From Prolixibacter denitrificans (GTDB lineage: Bacteria; Bacteroidota; Bacteroidia; Bacteroidales; Prolixibacteraceae), in assembly GCF_003014495.1 (NCBI RefSeq), contig NZ_PYGC01000015.1, positions 1 through 64,000 of the forward strand: a stretch of 64,000 nt of DNA, given 5' to 3'. The position numbers and the translations under genes are program-made. The notes beneath the pieces were generated by a model. That model had not been told where the DNA came from, did not search any database, and was given only the letters and a program-made list of their open reading frames with translations. Below, piece by piece: positions 56,702 to 64,000 of the stretch. The stretch's first letter is position 1; each line of letters starts with the position of its first letter.

Positions 56702-58364
56702 TTTCGAATTTGATTTTAGCCAGGTTCGCAGCAATTCGTTCATTCAGTTCAGCCTCTTCTTGCAACTGGGCTTCAAACTCTGCTTTCAGGGCGGTGAAGC
56801 GTTCTTTAAAGTCAAAGTCATCATCCGCATCAGCCAGGCCTACGTAGCGGCCGGGTGTTAGAATATAGTCCAGTTCGCGTACCCGGTCAATGGGAGCCGA
56901 GTTACAAAAACCCTTCACATCTTCATAGGCGGCTGAGCTTGTCGAGTTGATGGTTGAGCTTGTCGAAGCCCGCCACTTGTGGTACGTGTCGGCAATTTTA
57001 TTAATATCGTCTTCCGAAAGTTCCCGGGTGCGGCGGTTAATCAGGTGCCCCATATCGCGGGCATCGATAAACAGGATCTCTTTTCCTTTTCGGGGAAAGC
57101 GCCCGGAGGCTGAGGTTCTCGAATCGGAGGCTGAGGTTTTCGAATCGGAGGCTGAGGTTCTCGAATCGGTGGCTGAGGTTCTCGAAGCCACCTTTCCTTC
57201 TGTCGAAGGCCTACTCATGAACCACAGTGAGGCCGGTATCTGGGTGTTCAGAAACAGTTTCGCCGGAAGGTTCACAATGCAATCGATCAGGCCTGCCTCT
57301 ACCAGTTGCTTCCGTATTTCCCCTTCACCCGATGTTTTCGAGGTAAGCGAACCCTTGGCCAATACAAATCCGGCTTGTCCGCTGGGTGCCAGGTGAAACA
57401 GGAAGTGCTGTATCCAGGCATAGTTGGCATTTCCGGTTGGCGGTGCTCCATATTGCCAGCGGGCGTCGGTGCGCATCAGTTCGCCGCTCCAGTCGCTCAC
57501 ATTAAAAGGAGGATTGGCTATTATGTAATCGAATCGTTTGTCCTTGTGTGCATCGTTCAAAAAGGAACCCTCGTTGTTCCAGATAACCTGCGAACTGTCT
57601 ATTCCACGGATGGCCAGGTTCATCATGGCCAGTCGCCAGGTGGTCTGGTTGCTTTCCTGTCCGTATATCGATATGTCGTTTACTTTTCCCTGGTGTTGCA
57701 ATACAAACTTTTCCGACTGCACAAACATACCACCCGAGCCGCAGCATGGGTCAAATACGCGTCCTTTGTAAGGCTCCAGCATTTCCACCAATAGTTCTAC
57801 CACACTTCGCGGCGTATAGAACTGTCCGCCCTTTTTCCCTTCGGCCAAAGCAAACTCGCCCAGGAAATACTCGAAAACGTGTCCCAGTACATCAGCACTG
57901 CGGGCCTTGGTATCGCCTAACGCGATATTGCCAATCAGGTCAATCAGTTCGCCCAGACTCGTCGGGTCGAGGTTTTGCCGGGCATATACTTTGGGTAGCA
58001 CACCTTTCAGTTGCCGGTTCTCGCGCTCAATGGCATCCATCGATTCGTCAATCGTTTTCCCGATGGTAGGTTGTTTGGCGTGGCTTTGCAAAAAAGGCCA
58101 GCGGGCTGAGGGTGGAACAAAGAATACATTCTCGGCCCGGTATTCATCTTTGTCTTCGGGGTCGGCACCTTCGTATTCACCTTCGCCCTTTTGCAATTTG
58201 GCGTGCAGCTCTTCAAAAGCATCCGATATATATTTCAAAAAAATCAGTCCCAGTACCACGTGCTTGTACTCGGCCGCATCGATGTTTTTTCGTAGTTTAT
58301 CCGCCGACTTCCACAACTGTTTCTCCAACGGTTCTTCCGTTTGCTTCCCGTTCTTCTTCGCCAT
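56694..58364 (-). CDS. hsdM: Type I DNA methyltransferase M subunit
   Basis: 556 residues. N-terminal helical HsdM_N, then the N6-adenine methylase core with SAM motif DPCCGSGG (205-212) and catalytic NPPF (285-288). Residues about 393-422 are a four-fold heptad insert (TSASDSR type) between core strands. A second serine/threonine-rich stretch (about 465-478) is encoded by 'gctgagcttgtcgaag' words. Both inserts come from the same DNA repeat. It methylates the site set by HsdS. Confidence 0.95.
   Translation of the reverse strand: MAKKNGKQTEEPLEKQLWKSADKLRKNIDAAEYKHVVLGLIFLKYISDAFEELHAKLQKGEGEYEGADPEDKDEYRAENVFFVPPSARWPFLQSHAKQPTIGKTIDESMDAIERENRQLKGVLPKVYARQNLDPTSLGELIDLIGNIALGDTKARSADVLGHVFEYFLGEFALAEGKKGGQFYTPRSVVELLVEMLEPYKGRVFDPCCGSGGMFVQSEKFVLQHQGKVNDISIYGQESNQTTWRLAMMNLAIRGIDSSQVIWNNEGSFLNDAHKDKRFDYIIANPPFNVSDWSGELMRTDARWQYGAPPTGNANYAWIQHFLFHLAPSGQAGFVLAKGSLTSKTSGEGEIRKQLVEAGLIDCIVNLPAKLFLNTQIPASLWFMSRPSTEGKVASRTSATDSRTSASDSKTSASDSRTSASGRFPRKGKEILFIDARDMGHLINRRTRELSEDDINKIADTYHKWRASTSSTINSTSSAAYEDVKGFCNSAPIDRVRELDYILTPGRYVGLADADDDFDFKERFTALKAEFEAQLQEEAELNERIAANLAKIKFENE
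57099..57188. repeat. In-frame 21-bp repeats in hsdM
   Basis: Four units of 'ggaggctgaggttctcgaat' type with 21-bp spacing, encoding TSASDSR heptads, with a related pair of words at 56930-56975. They keep the reading frame and avoid stops. Confidence 0.85.
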
Positions 58365-58780
58365 TCTATATATAAAATGTTGTTAATCTTTAACTTCTTC
58401 TTACCACACCTGTCCTCACGATTATTTTCAAATTTAACAAAATGAACGAATCCCTGTCGCAGGCATTTCATGTTTTTCGGAATGGTGTAATTGTCTGAAC
58501 CGGGATTACGCAGATTGAAACGGTGTAGAGACGCAAGCATTGCGTCTCAATGTTCGTATCGTTTGGAAATGCTGCAAAATCACTGGAGCTCCTGCATCTT
58601 ATGTACAGTGTCTTTTAATCTGTGTAATCCAATAATCTGGTTAATCCGGGTTCAGACATTTTAATCCGGTTCAGACCATCTCATACGCCATACCCCTGTC
58701 TCTTCTGTCATTCGCCTGGACTCCTGTGTAATTTGTGCGCTATCTTTTGCTGTTCAATCACACTCTTTTGCCATTTAACG
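58365..58780. other. Upstream region of the restriction operon
   Basis: No gene. Contains a family B palindrome at 58525-58550 (gtagagacgcaagcattgcg...), the 'tctgaaccgggattacgcag' word at 58493-58514 and its inverse 'taatccgggttcagac' near 58639-58660. It also has 'gtgtaatccaataatctggt' words. The hsdM promoter was not identified. Confidence 0.5.
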
Positions 58781-58782
58781 AC

Positions 58783-59000
58783 TTCCTTTTGTTGTTAAAG
58801 GTGTTCCTTTTGCAGTTAAGTGACTTCCTTTTGCGGGAAAAGACGTTCCTTTTTCTGTTAAGTGGTTTCCTTTTGCGGGAAAAGACCTTCCTTTTTCAGT
58901 TAAGTGGCTTCCTTTTGTGGGAAAAGACGTTCCTTTTTCGGTTAAGTGACTTCCTTTTGTAGTTAAAGACGTTCCTTTTGTAGTTAACTGTCGCACTTTT
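58783..59000. repeat. Degenerate 21-bp-period array
   Basis: Eleven units with TTCCTTTT at 58783, 58804, 58825, 58846, 58867, 58888, 58909, 58930, 58951 and 58972, exactly 21 bp apart, and a decayed eleventh at 58993. The spacers alternate between '-gcgggaaaaga' and '-cagttaagtg' types, so the true repeat may be a 42-bp pair. Open on both strands as heptads. I read it as non-coding. Confidence 0.85.
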
Positions 59001-59520
59001 GTTAAGTGATGAATTCCATACGGTAACCAAAGCAAGATTGTTGAAGATAGGAAAATAATGATTGTAAAGTTGTCAATAAAATTGCTTCTGGTCTTGGATG
59101 TTAATCATAAAATATTGATTATTATATTTAATAACTGACAGCTGTTTGTGTGGATTGTAACTGATTGATATATAATTTTTAAAAAATATTCATAAAAAAT
59201 GTGACAAATATTTTTTAAAAAGAAAAATAGCGCTTTCCCTTTATTTTTCTATGTTTCCAAAAGTTATATTTGTATGACAACTGATAATTGTATAGGTCTG
59301 TAGTCAGTTTTTTGTAAATAGCTGTGCAATAAAACTTTTTAGCCTTCCGTTTAAAAAATAAATACATCCGAAAGATAGATTTTTCCCGATAAGTGACTTG
59401 AGTATAGTGAGTTTGTTTGGTGGGAGAGGTATGCGTGTTAGGGAGTTGGGTGTCATGTCGGTTCTCGTCTCGAATAGGTTGGTATACCTATTATATAGTT
59501 ATTTACTAAATAATATTGTT
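59001..59520 (+). promoter_or_regulatory. A/T-rich promoter region with TATATTTG box
   Basis: No gene. TATATTTG at 59265-59272 matches the -7 consensus TAnnTTTG and would give the downstream gene a leader of about 240 nt. An in-frame GTG/TTG-type extension from 59398 lacks protein character. Confidence 0.45.
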
Positions 59521-60435
59521 ATGGATAATGTAAAGCGAGGTAAAACCTCGATGTACCAGGTAACCTATGACTACCTGACGGCAAACCGGGAGAAAATGGA
59601 CAGCATGCCCAATTTCCCGGTCTATTATGACGAACTGGGCGTGGACATTTCCAAACTGCTTGGATTTGCAGCCGTTGAGACAACCAATCTGACGGGTATC
59701 TCCAACCGTAAGAATGAGCTGAAAATGGTTGTGGCACAAAACGCTTACGACTTGTCGACCCGCATCTTTGCTTATGCAGAGCAAAGCAACTTGGTGGAAT
59801 TGCAAAAGGATAGCTACTATCCCGAAAGTGTGCTGAAATATGGCACCGATGCATTTGTACGCGATAATTCGCGTAAACTGTATAACCTGGCGCAGGCCAA
59901 CCTGGAGAACCTGGCCGCCTTTGGTGTAACAGCTGAAACACAGGCTACCTTCCTGGCCAATATCGATCAATTCGAAAAAGCGATTCCGTTGAAAAGGGAT
60001 TCAGTGAGCGAGCGGGTAAAAAGAAACAAGGCCTATGATGCAGTGATGGTACAAACCGACGCCGTGCTAAAGAAAATCGATTCGCTGGCGGTTACATTGC
60101 GCCTGTCCGATCCCGATTTCTATGCAGGCTATAAAAGTTCCCGGAAAATAATCGACACCGGAACGGCTAGCCTGTCGGTAAAAGGACAAGTAGTGGAAGT
60201 AGGAAGTTTGGTACCGGTGCCCGATGCTTTTGTCGAGTTAATGCCGTTGCCCTTAAATGGCGACACGCCGCTGAAGAAAAAGACAGCCGACAAAGGCGGT
60301 TTCCGCATCAAATCGATGACGCCCGGGAATTACCAGGTAAAGGTGTCGAAGTACGGGTACACCGAGCAGGTGTTGGATGTCGCTGTCAATTCCGGCGAAA
60401 CGACCAAACTCACCATTACCCTCGCCAAAAATTAG
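59521..60435 (+). CDS. Helical protein with C-terminal carboxypeptidase-regulatory-like domain
   Basis: 304 residues from the ATG of MDNVKRG. An N-terminal all-helical part (about 1-215) is followed by a beta-sandwich (about 225-304) with VPVPDAFVELMPL, GGFRIKSMTPGNYQVKVSKYGY and TTKLTITL, the peptidase-regulatory-like fold. No signal peptide is seen, which is odd for that domain. The family is unknown to me. It has its own promoter and terminator. Confidence 0.7.
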   Translation: MDNVKRGKTSMYQVTYDYLTANREKMDSMPNFPVYYDELGVDISKLLGFAAVETTNLTGISNRKNELKMVVAQNAYDLSTRIFAYAEQSNLVELQKDSYYPESVLKYGTDAFVRDNSRKLYNLAQANLENLAAFGVTAETQATFLANIDQFEKAIPLKRDSVSERVKRNKAYDAVMVQTDAVLKKIDSLAVTLRLSDPDFYAGYKSSRKIIDTGTASLSVKGQVVEVGSLVPVPDAFVELMPLPLNGDTPLKKKTADKGGFRIKSMTPGNYQVKVSKYGYTEQVLDVAVNSGETTKLTITLAKN

Positions 60436-60443
60436 CCCCAAAG

Positions 60444-60473
60444 AAAAGCCCCGTTGTTGCGGGGCTTTTTTTC
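60444..60473 (+). terminator. Intrinsic terminator
   Basis: aaaagcccc pairs with ggggctttt, followed by a T run, 9 bp after the stop codon at 60435. Confidence 0.9.
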
Positions 60474-60501
60474 GATGTTACAGCGTTACATTGATGGGGT
60501 G

Positions 60502-60529
60502 GTAGAGACGTAGCATGCTACGTCTCTAC
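60502..60529. repeat. Family B palindrome
   Basis: A perfect 28-bp palindrome beginning gtagagacgtagcat, followed by 'gatcgcgttgttca'. Copies of this family lie at 50023-50051, 58525-58550, 60855-60882 and 61257-61285. Confidence 0.85.
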
Positions 60530-60558
60530 GATCGCGTTGTTCATGGCCAACGGGTTAA

Positions 60559-61176
60559 TCAAACACGCGGTGGTGTTTCGTTATGGTCATCATCATCGGT
60601 TTGTCCCCATTGCACGGGGTTGTTATGGACATATTCACGGATACGCATCCAATCGTAATCATCGCGGATGATATGGTCGTAGTAACGCGGTTGCCACGCA
60701 AAATCAGGTTGTGATAGTCGTGCGCGGCGCGTTACCGATGATTTAAATCCGCGGATAACGGAGGGCAACGAGCCCCGTTTGGGTGAAATATTGGCCATGT
60801 GTTGATTTTTTAATGACGGTCCGGAATGATTGGATTGAAATGCCTGCGTTGTTGGTAGAGACGTTGCATGCAACGTCTCTACGATCGTTCGATTATCGGC
60901 CGGATTTTTCAATACAACAATCCCATGTGCATGGTTCGGCATGATGACAAATTCATCCAATTGAACAAACGGGAAATGGTTGGGAATGTCCTGCCAATGT
61001 TGATGGGCGATTTCCCCCAATTCCGACAAACACATTTTCCCATTCCGGACGGTTCCGAAAAAATGTGTTTTCCCGGCGGTACAAATGGTGATGAAATAGG
61101 CCGCTTCATTGCGGTAATCCCACCAGTTGGCCCGGGCCGAAGGAATACGGTATTGTTGGCGGTAATGGTCGGACAT
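60559..61176 (-). CDS. REP-associated tyrosine transposase (RAYT 2)
   Basis: 205 residues from the ATG of MSDHYRQQ (a TTG start slightly upstream is less likely). HUH motif in MPNHAHGIVV (H82, H84) and catalytic tyrosine in WQPRYYDHIIRDD. Between them, residues 98-107 (IVETLHATSL) are encoded by a perfect family B palindrome, followed by GSLPSVIRGFKS. Family B copies flank the gene on both sides (60502, 61257), so it is the likely mobiliser of that family. Distant relative of RAYT 1 at 53309-54058. Confidence 0.9.
   Translation of the reverse strand: MSDHYRQQYRIPSARANWWDYRNEAAYFITICTAGKTHFFGTVRNGKMCLSELGEIAHQHWQDIPNHFPFVQLDEFVIMPNHAHGIVVLKNPADNRTIVETLHATSLPTTQAFQSNHSGPSLKNQHMANISPKRGSLPSVIRGFKSSVTRRARLSQPDFAWQPRYYDHIIRDDYDWMRIREYVHNNPVQWGQTDDDDHNETPPRV
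60855..60882. repeat. Family B palindrome inside RAYT 2
   Basis: A perfect palindrome beginning gtagagacgttgcat, in frame within the transposase gene. Its 3' flank 'gatcgttcg' matches the flank of the external copies. Confidence 0.9.
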
Positions 61177-61256
61177 GTATCGGTTCGGTTGGTTCAATAA
61201 TGAATATACCGATTTTATGGGAAATACGGATAGGTTGGCAATGTGTTTTGTGGCTG

Positions 61257-61285
61257 GTAGAGACGTAGCATTGCAACGTCTCTAC
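61257..61285. repeat. Family B palindrome
   Basis: gtagagacgtagcattgcaa...gtctctac with one interior asymmetry, followed by 'gatcgcattgttc'. It lies upstream of RAYT 2. Confidence 0.85.
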
Positions 61286-61347
61286 GATCGCATTGTTCGA
61301 GGCTATCCACAGTGGAGATAATCTGCGCAATCCCGGTTCAAACAAAA

Positions 61348-61371
61348 AGAGACGCGATGAATCGCGTCTCT
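61348..61371 (-). terminator. Terminator of the outer-membrane protein gene
   Basis: agagacgcgat pairs with atcgcgtctct across a 2-nt spacer. On the minus strand it is followed by TTTTTGTTTG. The stem begins with the family B word agagacg, so it may be a captured family B element. Confidence 0.75.
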
Positions 61372-61402
61372 TGAGTTAGGTTATTGGTGGTCGGGTTTGG
61401 AA

Positions 61403-62143
61403 TTATTCTTTATACCAATTAAAACGGTAGCCAACGTTCAGGCTGAAGGTCTGGTTATAATAATGCATGGGATTAGGGATAAGGTCGCGGCCATAAGATT
61501 TGCCTACGGTTCGGTTCCAGATAAATTCGATAAGGATATCGCCCGGCTTGTCAGTCATCGACCACAGGTAGCCGGCGCCTAATAAAAAGCCGGGTTCGGT
61601 ATCATTCGCCCCCCGGTCATTCTCATATGTATAATCGGTTCCTCCAACAGTCACCTTTCCTTTCTCCTTTGAGTTGAGCAGTTTGGCAAACGTAGGACCG
61701 CCCTGCAGGTACAGTTCGTTTTCCTTTACCGGGAAATAGATTTTCAACGGAACATCCAGCGTCAGGTAGTTTTGAATCCAGTCGATGCGGCCATCCACCG
61801 GTTCGAAATCCTGCAGATCGTTGTTCCAGTGTTGGGTGGCATTAATGCGGTCACCCTTTTGGATATACGATGTCCCGATACCCAATGATAGTAAGTTGCT
61901 GAAACGGAAATCGAGTACGCCACCAAAATTCATTCCGGGCTTTAAGCGGTTGCTGGCGGGGTTATTGGCATAAAAGTTATCCGGTGAGCTTCCGTTTAGA
62001 TCGGTTTCGCTTTGCACATCTTCTCCATACATGTTCGCCAGGGTGAGTCCTCCTTTCAGCGATAAGCTAATTCCTTTTTTGTTGTCTTGTGCCTGCGAAA
62101 CGAGAGGCAGAATCAATAATAACAGCAGCGCAGTTTTCTTCAT
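61403..62143 (-). CDS. Outer-membrane beta-barrel protein (PorT-like)
   Basis: 246 residues with a signal peptide ending in VSQAQ. Alternating strands begin with SLKGGLTLANMYG and continue with FGGVLDFRF and LSLGIGTSYIQKGDR, ending in the aromatic GYRFNWYKE typical of Bacteroidota porT-type barrels (outer membrane protein beta-barrel domain 2). Function unknown. Confidence 0.8.
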   Translation of the reverse strand: MKKTALLLLLILPLVSQAQDNKKGISLSLKGGLTLANMYGEDVQSETDLNGSSPDNFYANNPASNRLKPGMNFGGVLDFRFSNLLSLGIGTSYIQKGDRINATQHWNNDLQDFEPVDGRIDWIQNYLTLDVPLKIYFPVKENELYLQGGPTFAKLLNSKEKGKVTVGGTDYTYENDRGANDTEPGFLLGAGYLWSMTDKPGDILIEFIWNRTVGKSYGRDLIPNPMHYYNQTFSLNVGYRFNWYKE

Positions 62144-62196
62144 GATAATAGATTAGTTTATTATCAGATGAAGAGTGGGCGGGAAAGGTTGCCTAT

Positions 62197-62961
62197 TCAG
62201 ATATTCATCTTCTTTATTCGTTTATCCCTTCTCGTTAGGTAGATGAAACTAACCACGGCGAGGATTAAGCTGATACTAACCATCTCCGGTGAGCCCAGAA
62301 ACATATTGAAGCGTTCGGGCTCATTTATGCTGGTGTTCGTTTCGACAAAATACAGCCGGTTCCCGAACATCACCATCATCCATCCGAAATGCAAGGCCCA
62401 CGAGTACCCGATATGCCCGTTGAGAACGATTAGGCAGTTCCGCACGAAGGCTACCAGGAACAAGGTGGTTAGTGTCGTCAGTTCGAGCGTTCCCCGTTGC
62501 AGGAATATCCACCGGTAAAAGGCGAAATGAGCGGCAGCAAAGAACAGGGCCAGGCCTCCTGTGGCTAAAAGGGAATTGATCTTCCATTTGCGGATAAGCA
62601 GATAGAGTGGAATCGCCCCCAGGATGATCTCTTCGTTCAGAATGTAAAAGATATCGTGGAAATAGTTCCGGCAATTGGTGAACTGAATGGCTGTCATGTG
62701 CCGGTTACCGATGTGTTGAATGAGCAGGATGGAGGCGACAATCATGATGAACGCCAGCAGAACTGTTTTGTGGAAGGTGGTGTGAGATATTTTGGTACCG
62801 GTCACCCGGCGAAACTGTTTACCCCAGATGAGGTAACTGAATAAGAGGATGAGCACCGTCCCGATGGAGGAGTACCACCAACCGTTGAAGTAGTAATAGG
62901 AAAAGAGCAGGTAAGAGCTCAATAGCAGGATGGTTAATATGGTATTTCTAATTCGCTTCAT
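62197..62961 (-). CDS. Divergent CPBP-like membrane protein
   Basis: 254 residues with about eight membrane helices. It carries NEEIILGAIPLYLL (EExxx motif, with G instead of the usual R), FFAAAHF (FxxxH) and WALHFGWM, which places it with the CPBP intramembrane protease-like family, though the arginine and final asparagine are replaced. It may be catalytically altered. Directly followed on the same strand by nothing but an outer-membrane gene, and preceded by a VanZ-like gene 18 bp upstream. Confidence 0.65.
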   Translation of the reverse strand: MKRIRNTILTILLLSSYLLFSYYYFNGWWYSSIGTVLILLFSYLIWGKQFRRVTGTKISHTTFHKTVLLAFIMIVASILLIQHIGNRHMTAIQFTNCRNYFHDIFYILNEEIILGAIPLYLLIRKWKINSLLATGGLALFFAAAHFAFYRWIFLQRGTLELTTLTTLFLVAFVRNCLIVLNGHIGYSWALHFGWMMVMFGNRLYFVETNTSINEPERFNMFLGSPEMVSISLILAVVSFIYLTRRDKRIKKMNI

Positions 62962-62979
62962 CGGGAATTACAGGAATTA

Positions 62980-63417
62980 TTAATTGCTGTCTGTTACAAT
63001 CTTTTGTCTCCTCGAAATCCATTCAAATATTCCTATGGCCAGCAACGAACCGACAGCGCTTGCCACAATATCGTATAGGTCATAATAGGTACTGGCTCCC
63101 CACATGGGTTTCAGTTCTTCGATGGTCAGTATGACGAATACAATAGTAGAACCGAGGTAGGCCAGTAACCGTCCATGCCTGGGGTTCCGGTTCACGATGG
63201 CATTGACGAAAGCCAGACTAATCAGCAAGGCAGCCAAAAAGTTGGGAAAACATCCGGTCAGCGTATCCAGAAACGGTCGGCCATGAAAGGCGGGACGGAG
63301 AACGGATTTATTGAATGATACCAGTCCAAACAAGAGAGCCAGCAGAAAAGCATTCCCGGCCAGGATTCGTTTTCTGCCTTTTACAGGAAAGTTTGGTGTC
63401 GGTTGGGTTGCATCCAT
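62980..63417 (-). CDS. VanZ-like small membrane protein
   Basis: 145 residues with four membrane helices. The pattern GCFPNFLAAL, EELKP and DLYDIVASAVGSLLA resembles VanZ-like proteins (conserved glycine/asparagine and acidic residues between helices). Likely co-transcribed with the CPBP-like gene 18 bp downstream. Function unknown. Confidence 0.6.
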   Translation of the reverse strand: MDATQPTPNFPVKGRKRILAGNAFLLALLFGLVSFNKSVLRPAFHGRPFLDTLTGCFPNFLAALLISLAFVNAIVNRNPRHGRLLAYLGSTIVFVILTIEELKPMWGASTYYDLYDIVASAVGSLLAIGIFEWISRRQKIVTDSN

Positions 63418-63491
63418 AACAAAGCGGTTACTGAGTAGAAAGGTATCAAGACTTCCTAAAATATGCCAAGATAAAACACCGGTAAACCATT

Positions 63492-64000
63492 TTATGAATC
63501 AGGCATGTTGTCCATTAGCCTGTCAATGAAATTATCCAGGCTGTACTGTTCATGGTTTTTCTGAGCTGCCTTTAATGCTTCCTGTCCGGCTTCTTTCAAT
63601 GCTTCGATATTGGCCGGCGATGCATCGGCCATGTCTTTTGCATAGTTTCTTTTGTCTAGCGGAACATCGACGCGTTTGTAGTTGTACTGATGCTCTTTGG
63701 CCAGCGAGCCAAACAATCGTTTCATCTGGTAGTCGACGGTGTCAAAGCTGCCGTCCATCATGATGTCGGGCATCGACTTGGCCCACTTGAGCAATCCCCA
63801 GTTGCCGCTTTTCTCCGATGCCGGGAAATCGACCTGTCCGCCGCCGGTCCCGATAGAGAGTATCAGCATCTGGTCAGCTGAGGGATAAGCGACCTGCGGG
63901 AAAACGGTGTTCCGGCATTCGGCGTAGCCACACATGGTCGGGTTGTTGGCATACACGCCGCCATCGATGTTCACCATCTCCTTTCCGGTGACAAGATTTT
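63492..64000 (-). CDS. Patatin-like phospholipase, C-terminal part (runs off the window)
   Basis: The frame is open to the window edge, so only the last 169 residues are seen. The catalytic aspartate motif DGGVYANNP is present at the start of the visible part, then ILSIGTGGG. The GxSxG nucleophile must lie beyond the window. Family members hydrolyse acyl lipids. The visible part contains no frameshift. Confidence 0.85.
   Translation of the reverse strand, partial: NLVTGKEMVNIDGGVYANNPTMCGYAECRNTVFPQVAYPSADQMLILSIGTGGGQVDFPASEKSGNWGLLKWAKSMPDIMMDGSFDTVDYQMKRLFGSLAKEHQYNYKRVDVPLDKRNYAKDMADASPANIEALKEAGQEALKAAQKNHEQYSLDNFIDRLMDNMPDS

Noticed and set aside
58735-59035. Possible repeat protein or CRISPR-like array
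   Set aside because: The units lack unique spacers and conserved direct repeats of CRISPR size, no cas genes are near, and both strands are open because of the 21-bp period.
59398-59520. Extended N-terminus for the gene at 59521-60435
   Set aside because: The extra 41 residues have no signal peptide or conserved look and lie in an A/T-rich promoter region.

Overview
The window is chromosomal DNA of a member of Bacteroidota, most likely class Bacteroidia near the Marinilabiliales/Prolixibacteraceae (the family-level placement is inference). Supporting signs are a SusC/SusD pair behind an ECF sigma/FecR anti-sigma pair, a Nudix-type arabinose regulator, TAnnTTTG-type -7 promoter boxes, weak Shine-Dalgarno sequences, lipoproteins with short lipoboxes, and intergenic DNA packed with palindromes and short-period word repeats. 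No rRNA, tRNA or CRISPR was recognised.

Layout. 1-3760 is repeat-rich and carries two paralogous CPBP (CAAX-protease-like) genes that share an almost identical 200-bp leader. 3763-13665 holds housekeeping and transport genes: CorA, a cationic amino-acid permease, an FAH-family enzyme, a HExxH peptidase, a FUSC/YccS-like protein and a YiiX-like lipoprotein. The lipoprotein is followed by deoC. 14458-18473 is a nitric-oxide defence module with quinol NO reductase divergent from Ric/ScdA, an Rrf2 regulator and a small membrane protein. 18730-28034 is a complete arabinose/arabinan operon: AraR, Na+ symporter, AraA, AraD, AraB, a secreted GH51 arabinofuranosidase and a lipoprotein mutarotase. 28590-32566 carries a fused branched-chain oxoacid dehydrogenase E1 and an arylamine N-acetyltransferase. 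33011-45752 is a polysaccharide utilisation locus: sigma, FecR, SusC, SusD, an arylsulfotransferase-like lipoprotein, a GH16-like protein, GH18 and GH20. The substrate probably contains N-acetylglucosamine.

45753-47966 has two tandem small lipoproteins embedded in clusters of REP/BIME-like palindromes, followed by a DedA-ATP-grasp fusion. 50103-58364 is a type I restriction-modification operon with order hsdM, GIY-YIG nuclease, hsdS, a membrane protein, a DUF413 protein, a RAYT transposase and hsdR. Several of its genes carry in-frame short-period repeats. 58365-64000 has a 21-bp array, a surface-type protein, a second RAYT with its own palindrome family, an outer-membrane barrel, a divergent CPBP protein, a VanZ-like protein and the end of a patatin phospholipase.

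The most interesting signal is the repeat ecology. There are two palindrome families and two RAYT transposases, and each transposase gene carries a palindrome resembling one family inside its own reading frame, at the same protein position (residues 98-107). In addition, arrays with an exact or near 21-bp period occur both between genes and inside the hsdM and GIY-YIG genes.
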